Source: Oscheius sp. JU75
Taxonomy: Eukaryota; Nematoda; Chromadorea; Rhabditida; Rhabditidae
DNA length: 64,000 nt
Reading direction: 5' to 3'
Assembly (NCBI GenBank): GCA_037178855.1
Contig: JASJZC010000006.1
Location: 5,766,001 to 5,830,000, forward strand
How positions within the stretch are numbered: the first letter of the stretch is position 1; each line of letters opens with the position of its first letter. Made by a program: the position numbers and the translations under genes. Of the stretch, positions 1 to 12,059 are shown in pieces. The notes beneath the pieces are model-generated. The model was not told where the DNA came from, did no database searches, and saw only the letters and a program-made list of their open reading frames with translations.

Positions 1-3000
1 TATCTTTTGAGAACTCCATGCCATAATTATGGCTTAAACAAGTGCAGAGGTCATATTGTTGGTTTCAGGTTTCTGGGAAAGTTGTTATAAGCTCAAACAG
101 ATTCTATGATTCAATTGTCTACCTGGCTTCTATCCCCTTTACAACGCTTAAAACAACCTTCTTAGAACTCAAATGATCAGACAATTTGGAAAGAGATCAT
201 GCTTGTCTCACAGTCAGTCACACATGTATTCGACGACCAATCATCGTCCAAGTACAGACACTTGTCAGCTTTTCTCATACTTCGATCAAAGGAGAATCGT
301 TGTGGGTGGGAAGTAATACAAACTGGGAACTGTTCAGGTTATCTACATTCTCTGATTTCTTAGGAAGAGATAAATAACCTATACTAGGAATACGCATTCA
401 GAACACACCCTGATATCAACAGTCTCTCTAAACCGTTCCGATCACATTTGCACTTATCAGTACTCTCAATCAAATTGCCACGTTCAAAACAAATTATCCA
501 GTGATGTGGCACTGAACCCCTTTGTCTCTTAGTCACACGACCTTCACCTCGAAGCGAGCTTCTTGTGGAGCGGCACGTTTCACTGATTCCTCGTAAATTG
601 CAAAATAATCCTCTCTCCTAGCTTAGGGAAATTGCTCATATACTGGTCAGAGAGTTAGTTAGACCAGAAATGCTGTTTGTCTCCCAAGAAGGCCATGGAT
701 GCCAATAGTCAGTGCTCTTGATGCCCTTGGCTCTCAAATTACAATCACATGACGATGGGTGCGTAATCCAAGCAAGGGCAGCAAAAGTTCGTAATTGCAA
801 AAACCATGATGAGACATAATTGAGCTGATTTGTGGGGGAGGACTTTTGGATTCTCTGCACTCTCTCATTCTTGACTGAGCGGCAATAACATGCATTCCGT
901 TGAGGAAGGCAACGGCCAATTATCAAAGTGATTCTTTCTCAATAACAGCTATCGATGAATAGGCTATAATTAATGTTTGTTTCGAACAGATTTTCTGTTT
1001 GAAGAAGGGTTTGGTGGAGATTGTACAAAGTTCTCAGATCACCGAGAAAAAAAAGGTATTTTCCATTATTAAAACTGTTCCACGCTGTTCTAAAAAGAAA
1101 TAGAGTGTTCGATATATATATGCTTGGTAAGTCATTAATTTTAGAGATATCACGTAACCTCCTACCGTTGTTCAACATAATACCGTATTGATGCGTCAAA
1201 ATTGAAAAACTACTATCTCGAGCTTTTATATATGCAGAAAAACACGACTCAATCTATCATTCCTCTCAAAAATAAATTGATGATGAGGTTGAACGAGAAA
1301 CAGTGGAGCTCAGATTTCTTTCATTTCGTCCCTACGTATTGTCCTTTAAATGTCAGCCTCAAATCTTTCCAATTGAGCTAATTCCTCCAGTCTCATTGGA
1401 CCGAAACGACAATTTGCGCATCTCTAAGAAAGGATTAGTTCAGGTTAACTGGGTGTGCTTCCTCTTTACGTCAATTGACTTTAATTGGCAAGCCAAAAAA
1501 TATAAAAAGACTCACTTGTCATTAGTTTCAATAGCAGACGTCCTTTGTTTCTCGTTGACAGTATTGCTGAAATTGCGACAATTAGAAAAGTCCCGGAAAA
1601 AGGGCTGAATTTGCTGTGGAATCGTTGTGGAAAAATTTGGACCTCTTTGATAGTCGTCCTCTTCAAAGACTTATTCATTCATGGAGAAGACCGTTGAAAA
1701 TTCTTTGAATTTTGGTCTGATAATTGAGGAAGTATGGTGATTAGAGCCACAAATTACAGTAGGACGATATGAAATCTCGGTCATAATGGACAGGTGTTCC
1801 GTGTGACGAAGGAAAACGTAGAGAATGGCAATTGTGAATATTCGATGAAATCAAACTGGTAGCAAAGTAGTAAAATTTTTTTTTTTGACAAAGCTGCGGT
1901 TCTACAATGGTAAGTTTCCTAAGCTTTAGTTTCAGGACCGTCAGAGTCAAGAAGCTTACCCGGTTATTGGCACAATTGGATTTCCGAAAATCAAAACAGT
2001 GCCGCTTCAAGTTGACTGAGCATGCCACCTCGATCTTGTCTGGGAGTCGAGAATTTCTCCCTTATTGTCTCTCTTTTTTATTACAGCTGAGGTCGTGGTC
2101 AAGATCTCTCAGGGAATTTTCTATTGATCATCTCCAGTATTTTTTATAATTCATATTCTCCAATGTTTTGCATCTTAAGCTCTGCAAAAGTCTCTTAAAA
2201 AACTCAGAAAAGTAATCTGCTGCATGAAATCACTTTCCACCTTGTTCAGTCTACCCTGGACGAGCAGCCAGTCTTCAAAATCTTCAAAAAAAAAAATTAT
2301 TTCTTAAGGGAACCGAAGAGACTCGACCATGACGTAATCAGACGTTTTTAGCCGAAAGGCGTCGGGGCCCGCTGTTTTTATTTTTGAGTCGGCTCTCGAA
2401 TTTCGTTGGAGTCTTCTCTCGCTCGCGGGCGCCCTTTTATCCTGATTTTCGTACTTCGAACGCTTCTTCGAGGCGAAAATTAGAGAAAAATGCAAATTTT
2501 TGGGACTGGATAGCATTCCAGAAGGATTAAAAGAAGATGGAGAGGGGTCTCATTTGCAATTCTATGTTCGGGGAATGCACACGGAAAAAGAGCGAAAGAG
2601 ATAGTTTGCAACCTGAACACATATTTTTCTAGACAATATGGGAAAGACCAGACGGGGGAAAACAATACGTGTAGTGGTGATCGAACGCTACAATATTGCT
2701 ATTATTTATGTGTGAAAACGTTAGAATCCACCTGTTCGCTGTATTTGAAACAGAAACGTAGGAAAGTCTGATCTGTTTTTCACTTGCAAAATCTATTGAA
2801 AGGTTATGCAGCTAGGATCACTTTGTAGTCTGCCCAAGTTGCAGCTAAAAAGGTTGACTCCAAAGTACAGTTCAAAAAAGGTGAAATTCGGAAAGGGACC
2901 GTCTGCATCACAAATTTAAATGATGTGATCCTATGCAGATATCAGGAATGACAAGAGCATTTGATCGCCTCGCCCGTACCACCTCAGCTAGTCAAGTTCA

Positions 3001-5957
3001 ATCCGATTTTCTTCTCACACGGAATAAGCCGAGATGAGACGGGCGTAACAATTCGACCATAAATTGTCGAATAATATGTAAGAGAAAAGGTGTCTATGTA
3101 AACAAGAATGGAAACCTGAAGAATGTTTCAAAATTTGAGCATGTGTCAGATAATCCCAATAATTCCACAGCAAAGTCACTGACCAAAAAATGGGACAGTT
3201 ACGGATCAGCACGTGTAAATGAATCTCTTTTTGGAGAAGAAATGTCCGGAAAGGGCAAACGGTTCAAACGATCAAAATAAAGGGAAGAGTAGAAACGGTT
3301 TGTGTCCCGAAAATGACCAAAAGTCATCTTCATAAAACAAAGAGGGGATTCCCGGCTTAGTATGCTGATCCGTAACGAGTCTTCTGAAAAAGTCTCGAAT
3401 TCGTTTTTGTGCCTTTTTCAAAGGGAAAAGACGAGCGCGCTCCCGAGACCTATCAGACGGAGAAGAGAAGAGAGCTTATCACCCACCTGTGGTTTTGTCC
3501 CATCAAATTTGTGCAGTCGCAGGTGAGGATTTTCATTAACATTATGCTCTCTGAAAAGAGGCGAATGCGGCAGTCGGCTATTGATCGAGCCCGGCCCTCG
3601 CCCCGCCCATTTCCACTTGGCCTGCCACCCGGCTGGCGGCAGCTTCGATTCCACACACACATACACAGAAAGAGAGCGCGAAGGGGACCTCGCGCAGTCG
3701 AAAGAGAAGCTCTTTCGAGTCGGGAGAGCGACGGACCTCGGAAAGCCAGTATGTGCAAACATGAGTGCTCTAAAGAACAAAAGAAGGGTCTTGCTTTCTC
3801 TGGTCTCCAGAGCCCCAAAAACTCTTGATTGAAGACCAAAGGATGTGGCGGGACTGAGCTGTCACTCCAAATCATGTTCACACTTAACACAAAATTGACT
3901 GGGACCCTTTGGGCTCTGGGCAACAGAAACTCTTCTCGAGATTCTTGGAGAGATAGGGAAGAGCTAGGGCGCAGTCAGTTTTAAGGTAACTTCAACCCTC
4001 TTTAAAGTAAGAATGTTTCTAAACTATGTTAGATTCCTTGTTGTTGATGTCTCAGAGGTTTTAGGACTAGGAAGTTAATTCCTGGCTTCTCAAGCCATCA
4101 CATGTTGGAGCACGAAACAGCTTGTGGGAACCGTAGTAGCACGAGATCAAGACATATGCTGGGAAAATATCCTGTCTGGCTCCTTGAGACTCTGACCTCA
4201 GAAAATTGGAACTCTCGAACTCTACAAACAAACTACATACTCTTTTCCAGACACGTGGTGCGCGCGGCTGCATCTTTTACTGCTTTCTTTATGCTCACGT
4301 TTTCAATAAAGAAGAAAGCGCAGACTCTCTTTATCTTGTGTGGAAATGAGCTGGGCAGAGGTCGACAACGTACCGTGTGATCGGATGGTGACTTCCGTTC
4401 TCTGAGAGAGTTGTCCGCTAGCCGGTCTGGGATCAATTGCTGTAAAAAAAATAAGAGTTAATCAGTTGAAAAGGAAATGAAGTAATCAGAGAGAGAAGAG
4501 CAATTTCGTGTCGCCGACGACCACCCATCAAGAAGGAGGGGTCGGAAGAAATTGAAGTGTAAAAAGAGAGAAGATTGGCGTCTGGATTAGACTTTTCTCT
4601 TCGGCAATCAAGAAAGAGAATGAGATGAGAGGGCGCGCAAGGGTATCCCAATGTTTGCCCTCTGTTGGGACCGTCATTAATAATTCAAACACGGCCTCAA
4701 TTCTGATTTACTCTACGACTGTTTGCTTAGATCAGAATCTTGAGAGAAAGTGGATGAAAACCATGGTTACTCGGTCAACTGAGACAGAATGGTAGAAGCA
4801 GGCAGCTGCTTTGTCAAATTACTTGTCAATCACGTATCGCCGAGTGGTATAACGAGCCGAACAAAGTAGGTTTGACGCAGGTTTTATGGTTAATAGATCC
4901 CTGCAGCAGTAACTCTATTAATACCGTAACTATGCATGTTCTATGAGATTTTATATAGTTCGGTGCAATCTTCACAAGTCGCTTCAGATCCAGAGGTACA
5001 GAAAGTGATTAAGGAAAAGATGGTGCAGCAGTGAATGTTTGATAACGCATCATGATTATTTAGACTACATTCCCTTTGATTTAGGTGGTTAAATGGAAAG
5101 GAAAGGAGTAGCCTAATAAGGAAGGGAACAATAGAACATTTGGATTGGGGTTCTATGTATTCATTGCTACAATACATATTACACTTGAATCCTTTGAGTA
5201 TTGAATCCCGGTGACCCTAGAGAGTTGACTATCTAAACACTGCTCGGTTAGTCCCGAGGCTAGACAGGTTGTCCCGCGAGGGGCGGAGTCATATTCTGAC
5301 CTTATAGAGTCAGAACAATGATGCACCTTACTTACGCGTTGTACCGATTATACAGAAGTTTCGTCTACTTCAAGATCAACACTAATATCATACGCTTTTG
5401 CGCTTTGGTTCATGAAAGATGATCCGTTCGGAGAATCATTGCATTAGTTCTACTGAACAAAAAAACTTTCTTGAAACATTCTACCGTATTACCGATCTTG
5501 ACTGTTTTATCAAAATATTCTAATCTCTTCCGGTTTAATCGCCCCCTGTTCCAGTAAGAGGCTTGGATGACATTCGAACGTCACATTCACACCTTGACAC
5601 AAACAAGCCGAGTCGGTACGGTAGGAGATTAATCTCATGGGAATTTCTGCACTTTCCGGTAATCGGAAACGAGAGAAGAGAAAGGATCTGTAGAGGTGGT
5701 AGCGAGGAAAAAATTAGCCTCTTCACACTTGCTAGAAACTTTCAGGAATTGGACATGCTTCTGTTGACAAAGAGTTTACAAGGACATAGGTACGGCTACA
5801 AACAAAATATCTGCAATCGACTGGGATACAATAGACGTTTGGCTTTTAATTTTTGTAGAAAAAAGGCGACATCAACAAATTTATTGAGCCATCTCCAAAT
5901 GATTTTTAGCCTCATGTCTGTCTATTATACTTGCTCAACGAATAGTACGAGATCAAT

Positions 5958-6062
5958 CAGCTTTCGGTCTGATTCACCGTCTATTAATTATAGGGGGAAG
6001 AGAAAAAAAGCGTGGAAGGAGGGATCGGCTGATAGGAACATAGAACTGTGGCGAGATTCTGA
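5958..6062 (+). repeat. Dispersed repeat, copy 1
   Basis: This segment shares several blocks in the same order with 6970-7072. The blocks are the word GTCTATTAATTAT, an AGAGAAAAAAA run, a GG(C)TGGAAGG-like stretch and GGAACATAGAAC. The two copies differ by small insertions. No terminal repeats or coding capacity are visible, so the family is undefined. Confidence 0.55.
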
Positions 6063-6969
6063 GTTATGCATGAGACTATGACGACTATGAAAAATCTCAG
6101 CAATCCCGATGATTGAACGCCTAATGAAAGCACAAACATACTACTGATGGCAGAGAACAAAATTGTACGAATGTATCTCGTCGATATGAAGCCGATAACA
6201 CTGACTTGAATAGGCTAATAGGAATAACTGGCATGTTTACTCCTTACAAGGTAGTTGGTTGATAGCTTGGTTCACAGCTCAAGCCAAATCACAGAAGTCA
6301 AGTCATAAGTCGGAGAAGCGAGTTGGTTGGTTCCAAAGTCCCGTCAAGACTAAGAATGCACAAACACTTAAAATTTTAGAAAGATATACACTTACATTTT
6401 TAGAAAAATTTTAAAAAGATAATTATAGAAGATGAGGAATATTTCATGCCGGTCCTGCTGAATGACGCAGTAGTTTTTGCTATTGGAACGACTATCTTCT
6501 GAACTAACATGTCAACTAACCTAGGATAACACTTGACATGAAAGGATAAACGAAATTTGTCGGGTGTTATCCGAAGCAATAATTTACATGTGTAAGAGAT
6601 ATACGCCTTTCGCTCATTGCAAAAGTAGGATAAAAAAGATACTTGGTAAAATCCATCCTGGAGCCATGTATATTTACCTGTTTGTGTGTCGCCTCGACTC
6701 GAACAAAACCACGCGCTGGCGAAATGTAGTGAATGTTTATTTTGACACACCTGACAATAATTAGCAGAGTTGACTAAAGAGGAAGTGTATAAAACACATC
6801 ATGCAACAAATACGAGCAAAAAGATACTGAGTAAGGTTTAAAACTTACAGGAGCCCATTTGAAATAACAAAACTTTTTTACTGTAAGCAAACTTCTGAAT
6901 TTCAAGCAAAATTATGACTGAACATTCAAGACGAAAAAAATGTTTTCAGACAAATTAGAAAGAGATAGG

Positions 6970-7072
6970 CTTTTGGGCCTGTTTCAGCGTCTATTAATTA
7001 TCAGAAGAGAAAAAAACATCTTGCTGAAACGTTAGAAACGGCGGGCTGGAAGGAACATAGAACGGTAACGTA
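6970..7072 (+). repeat. Dispersed repeat, copy 2
   Basis: This is the partner of the repeat at 5958-6062. The best conserved parts are GTCTATTAATTAT near 6990 and GGAACATAGAAC near 7053. It lies about 1 kb downstream in the same orientation. Confidence 0.55.
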
Positions 7073-9184
7073 TAAACAGTAAGGTCTTTTCTTATTACAA
7101 AACTATAAGTAGGAGACCTAATGTTTAAATATTTAAATCCATGGTATTTTGAGCTCATCGAACACGAGGACTGTGAAGAAAAATCTGGCCAAGCAGGTGA
7201 CATTCTCATGTGCGTGAAAGAACTTGCACACGTTGTTGAACAGGAACTGATTTCGTTCTAATTGGATTGTATTTAGATGAAGTTCTAGAAAACTGCGAAC
7301 GACCGAAAGATTACGAAGACTGACCGATTGGACAGTCTGTGAGTCAGACAGGTGAAAGAACTGAACTGATCATGTTACAGATATAGTGGGAAATGCGTCA
7401 GCGATACATTGAATTAGTTACGTTTCAGGCGATACAGCTGGCTGAAAGGAGGGAAGGAGAGAGAGAAAAAGTAGCAAAACAAAATTAAGGAAGGATTGAG
7501 AGCCCTGTCGAGGGGCCATTTTTTAATTGGAATCAGATGCCTCATGTCAATCGGATCCATCGGCTCGGACAAAATTTTCTATCAATCTACCTAGTAAAAG
7601 ACATGATCAGCACAGAAAGATAGCTCTAAAAATTTTGAAAATGTCATGATTGACAAGTTTCAACAGTGGGATAGGAAAATCTCGCAGACCACGCTAAAGC
7701 TCAAAATATTAAAGAAAGAGACACTGATAATAATGAAATCAGAAGCTGCAGCGAATAAGATACAGATGAATTCAAGGTTTTTTTTCAACTGAAAATTTCA
7801 CAGACTAGGCAAGTGCAATGGTGTCTGTCTGTCCGTGACCAGGAGCAAAAAGCTGACAAGCCATGGCACCACAAGATTTTAGTCGACAAGTCAGCTCTGG
7901 CGGAAATTTGGGTATTTCTGCTATTGGGGACATCGGCACAGCCGCCTGTTGTCAATGCTAAATCAAAACTAAGCGACGGTGTCTATACTATGAAAGCGCG
8001 ATGGTGTGTAGCAGACTCTGTGTGGTTGCTGTTTATTTGTGGTAGACCTTAAAACAAAAGTGTAAAGATATTGTCAGGAACTAATTACCAAGAAATTGCA
8101 AGTCACTTCAAACTGTCTCTTGCGAACTGGCGAAGCCGTCGTAGACGGCTGATACTCTTGAATGAAGACTCTGGTAAATAGTGGCCATTTGTGGCGTCTC
8201 ACTGAACACCTTATTTATCACCCTTGCTTATAGAAGTACACACAAAAGAAGATGTACAGAATTCGCTTGATGTAGACGCATCTCTCAAAGCGTGAGCTTG
8301 TAAAACGCCAAAAACTCGGGAAATCACTTAGACCATATGCATCAACAGAAGAACTACAGCAGAAATCCTTCTGGAACTCTGACAAGAAATGCAATTGATT
8401 TTCGCTCTAAATATAGCATACTTCTTGGGAAAATCATATTTAAGAAGTCGAAAGTCCAGTTGTAATATTTTCCGTACCGCGCTCTCTGAGAAATTAATTT
8501 ATCAGCGACGTGACGCAGCCCCCGTTTCTTTATTTTTGGAACGGGATTTTCCCAGGTCGTGTACACAAAATGGCAGAAAAGAGACAAGTGATCGTCACAT
8601 GACGCAAAGCCAAATGAGAAGGAGCCTGAGCGAAAGAGGGTCCACTTGAATTTTGGGAAAGGGGGAAGACCAAATAATGAGTAATTCATGCCTTGGCTTC
8701 TGATGAGTCACAGGGTAAAATCTCTTTCCAACCTCTCAAAGCCACGTTACAGCTTAAGACCCTTGTTGGAACAAGAATACACACAATCCTACGCCAATTG
8801 TCATTCATTTCCTCAATGATATGCCTATTATGTCCTCGTCTCCCTTACCGGTTTCCCACACACATGCCTCAAGGCATAATACTTCAAGGACAGACTGGCC
8901 TTTTGGTCTCAAGAATCTGTAGGGCGGTTATGGAATATGACATTATGGAGGAAGACTAACAGGCAGGAGACGAGCGATTCTATGGGGGTGGATTGCTATT
9001 GGATAGCCTAGGAAGAAAAGAGAATCTGGCTTGGTAACTTTACGAAAAGTGGTAGTAGGGGTAGTGTTCACCTCTTGTGTTCACACTTTTTGCAGTTAAC
9101 AAGCTTTCATCTTTTTCTGTCTTTGGATATCTCTTTATCGAACGGATTAATTCTTTCTTATTACATCTGTAGCTGTTTGTCCAG

Positions 9185-9385
9185 GATCCAGAATGCCCTC
9201 ATCTGTCTCTTTACGGTGCATTTGCTGCCGTGTCACAACTGACCGGCTTGGGCCAATTGGGCGTCCCTGTGACACAGATGGAATCCGAAAAGAGACGACT
9301 TTCTGGAGGAGGCGAGAGTAATAATCGCCCCTTGTCGGTTCTGCTTACCGGCTTGCTTTTGCATAATTGGCCTCTCTCCTTTCCT
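9185..9385 (+). other. Candidate orphan exon, protein unknown
   Basis: After a TGTCCAG acceptor at 9184 the phase-0 frame stays open for 67 codons to a stop at 9386. The first part has unusually protein-like composition, with segments YGAFAAVSQLTG and LGQLGVPVTQMESEKRRLS. No GT donor gives a clean exit, no neighbouring exon was found, and the family is not recognised. It may be one exon of a gene whose other exons I could not find, or chance. Confidence 0.25.
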
Positions 9386-9386
9386 T

Positions 9387-10768
9387 AGACCTAATACGAT
9401 CGTCCGAACTCATGAATCATGTCAAATTGTCTTTCTCTCCTTCTCCCTAGCCTCCTGTCCCAGTCTATTGTATACAAGAAGCGACCTCTCTCTGTGATTA
9501 ACATTACGCTGCGCTCGAAAAAGTTGAATTCGAATGAAAGAGAAGACACGTTTTGGGAACAAACTGATCATGATCAAAAACGAGCATCTTCCTCCAGTTT
9601 GGGGATCTTTGGTTAAAAAGTCGCAAATTTCGGTCAGAAAAACCTGGGCCATTTGTGAAGACGATGATCGGACTGATTGGGGGGCTGTCTGTCGCCAATA
9701 TATATGTTGCCATTTGAAACCGGGAAAAGAAAGTTTTCAGTTCTCTCAAGCTACAAATTTTTGGCTTAGGTTTAACGCATTAATGCAAAACCTCTTCTAT
9801 AAATACTTTGATAAGGTCTCATTCTAGTTCCTCGCCTCTTCTCAAGCTCAAGAGCCATCAGTTCTCCCAGCCCCGAGTTCGTACAATTCTTGTCTTTTGA
9901 GCCCATTGTTCCAAGCAGACTAGGTTACAGATATAGAAAAAACAAAGCACAAATGCATAGTTTCCCAAATTTATTCATCCAGAACATTCCAAGCACACTT
10001 TCTCTAGCCTCCGACTGCCTAACAATAGCTACTTGAGCTCGTTTCCTGCTTGACGCCCTTATCATCCTGTTCTGATTGTTTTTATGCTAATGAGCGAATC
10101 CCTCCTATCAAAACTCCGCCTCCCTCCAGCCTCAGACATCTTCTGTTCTCCTCTCCCGTCTCCATGCCCTGTATCTGACCGTAATGGGGAGGAGTCTCAA
10201 GTTCATTGTAAACATGAGATGAAAACGAGTGCATCCCATTACTTTTGTTGTGAGGAGGGTGGGAATAAATAGCTGCGCAAGGTCAGTATTAGCTACAGTT
10301 CGAGACAAGAAGGCGCGCCAGTCCCGTTCTCTCTATCAAGTACCAGTTGTTTTTCGGCAATTTTCTTGTTTCAATTAACTTCTCCATTTTCTAGATTTTG
10401 TGAATGATTATGAGTAATACAAATCCAATAACAAACAAAAAAACAAGAAATAAGAAAGTTCAACAGCTGTCTCATCTTTCACCGTCGCTATCAAAAACTT
10501 TTGCTTCGAAACATTTCTCCCAGCCCCTTAGGAACGGAACAATTGGTCATCTTATCCTCAAAAAAGTGCAAATCCTTCCAGTCCCTCACACCATCCGAAC
10601 CGCTTTTTCCGCTGGTAACCTTGGCGGATACCGCCAGGTAGGAGAGCTAAGCCACCCGTGTTTTCCAGCCAATTGGCAGCCTAATCCCGGTAAGGCGAGC
10701 CTCCAAACCGGACATCTTCTCCTCATTTTGTGTCATACTAGCCTCGGCTTGTTCCTTTTGACTCTACC
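9387..10768. other. Upstream region of the collagen gene
   Basis: I see no gene here. The stretch from 10,000 to 10,770 is pyrimidine-rich on the plus strand and contains AATAAATAG near 10,264. It presumably holds the promoter and outron of the collagen gene, but no specific element can be proved from one sequence. Confidence 0.4.
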
Positions 10769-10776
10769 TTTTTCAG
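10769..10776 (+). promoter_or_regulatory. Probable trans-splice (SL) acceptor of the collagen gene
   Basis: A pyrimidine run ending in TTTTTCAG lies eight bases before the collagen ATG, with no coding exon upstream. In nematodes this arrangement usually marks a spliced-leader addition site and a very short 5' UTR. The cis-splicing alternative cannot be excluded. Confidence 0.5.
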
Positions 10777-10784
10777 TACACGCG

Positions 10785-12016
10785 ATGGAGGAGAAGGAGA
10801 TTATGCTGCAGCAAGAAAAAGAAGCTCAAGCGTTGAGGAAGTGAGTATCAGTTTGCTCAAGTGCAGCTAGTGATTTAGGTTGGCCTTCATCGGAGTGTCT
10901 GTGGCAACAACAGCGACTCTGGTCTGTGTACTTTCGGTACCGATTTTGTACAATTTTGTACAACATATGCAATCCGTTATGCAGTCCGAGACGGATTTCT
11001 GCCGATCCAGATCAGGCAACATTTGGAGAGAAGTCACCCGGACACAGGCATTTAGACTATTGCCGAAATCTAACCTCACATTCAGGTTCTGCAAAAAGTG
11101 TACACAGGCGGCTCCCGACCTCCGAGACAGGCTGGTTATGGAAATGACCATTCGTCACTAGCTGTCGAAGGAAATGTACAGTCCGGAGGCTGTTGTGGTT
11201 GCGGAGTATCACCACCTGGTCCTCCTGTAAGTTAATATGACAGAAACTCCGTGGTAACTCCATGGTCTAAAGAGACTTGACTATCGTCGCCGTGCTCTTC
11301 AATGATAACTTCAGGGACTTCCTGGAACTGAAGGTATCGATGGGCTCGATGGCCCAGCTGGACTGCCTGGAAAAAACGGTCCCGACGGTGTGGCTCCTCC
11401 TCAACGAATACCGCAAGCTTCTGATTATTGTTTCGATTGTCCTGAGGCTCCTGCTGGACCAACTGGAAGACCAGGCCCCAAAGGCCCCAAAGGAGGCCCT
11501 GGAATACCTGGAACCCCTGGTAATTCCTCATTCAGTTCGGCACTGCCCTGTAGGCAAAGATGAGACACCTTCACAATTGAATTAATATCAAAACTGTCAA
11601 CTGTTCATTGTTTTCAGGTCTCTCGGCTTCCAAGGGACCCCAAGGATTGCCTGGACCAATCGGTCCCCCAGGAAAACCGGGAATGGATGGTAGAAGAGGC
11701 CAGCCCGGAGCTCCCGGTGTTGTTAACGAGGTTGACGGGCCAGTTGGTCCACCAGGACCTAGCGGGCCACCGGGCGCCCCTGGAAAAATGGGCCAGCCTG
11801 GTTTGCCTGGACAAGCTGGTCTCGATGGTGCTCCTGGAGATGCAGGGGATAAAGGAAAGGACGGACCCCCTGGAAATCCTGGGCTTCCTGGAAGTCCCGG
11901 CCCTGATGGAAACTCAGGGCCTTCTGGAGGTGGACATTTTTTAAACTTACAAGAAGAAAAGTATTTTTTTAGGTTGTGACCACTGTCCACCACCACGAAC
12001 AGCCCCCGGCTATTAA
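10785..12016 (+). CDS. Cuticle collagen, 308 aa, six exons
   Basis: Structural protein of the exoskeleton, made by the hypodermis, secreted and cross-linked. Exons: 10785-10840, 10879-11047, 11086-11226, 11315-11519, 11618-11929, 11973-12016; all phases agree. Order of parts: a short cytoplasmic N-terminus; the nematode cuticle collagen N-terminal domain with its hydrophobic segment ([15 protein letters not shown]) and the [11 protein letters not shown] motif; an RPPR site fitting the RXXR processing pattern; the Cys cluster CCGCG; then Gly-X-Y blocks broken by a CFDC pair; and the classic ending [13 protein letters not shown]. Length and cysteine pattern match the usual ~300-aa worm cuticle collagens of the sqt-3/col type. 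The start is chosen because it directly follows a splice acceptor and precedes the conserved domain. Intron 2 has no good GT donor (see findings). AATAAA follows at 12053. I assign no orthologue because the family is large. Confidence 0.95.
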
Positions 12017-12052
12017 TGTACATAAAGGTTTTCGGTTATCCTGCTCACCAAC

Positions 12053-12058
12053 AATAAA
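12053..12058 (+). terminator. Polyadenylation signal of the collagen gene
   Basis: AATAAA lies 37 bases after the collagen stop codon, a normal distance for a nematode 3' UTR. Confidence 0.6.
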
Positions 12059-12059
12059 T

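Larger units (their letters stand above)
1..9180. other. Gene-poor region with decayed repeats
   Basis: I find no exon set that reads as a known protein here. The longest open frame is 172 codons at 5563-6081 (+). It has no recognisable motif and its 3' part overlaps a dispersed repeat, so I do not call it a gene. The 3410-3920 block has long open frames on both strands, which is typical of a locally GC-rich, purine-biased segment rather than of coding DNA. A possible transposase scrap lies near 8065-8181. The GC-rich 2330-2480 segment contains TGACGTAA, which resembles a CRE-type site, but nothing nearby supports a promoter call. Confidence 0.6.

Noticed and set aside
3409-3923. Overlapping open frames of 139 and 156 codons on opposite strands
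   Set aside because: Open in several frames at once because of local base composition; neither has protein-family features.
4837-4915. tRNA A-box-like CGCCGAGTGGTATAACG
   Set aside because: No matching B box or acceptor stem at the right distance.
5563-6081. 172-codon open frame on the plus strand
   Set aside because: No motif, no splice context, basic-rich composition and overlap with a dispersed repeat.
11571-12023. Long minus-strand frame rich in Pro and Gly, opposite the collagen
   Set aside because: It is the complement of Gly-X-Y codons in the collagen exon and not a gene.
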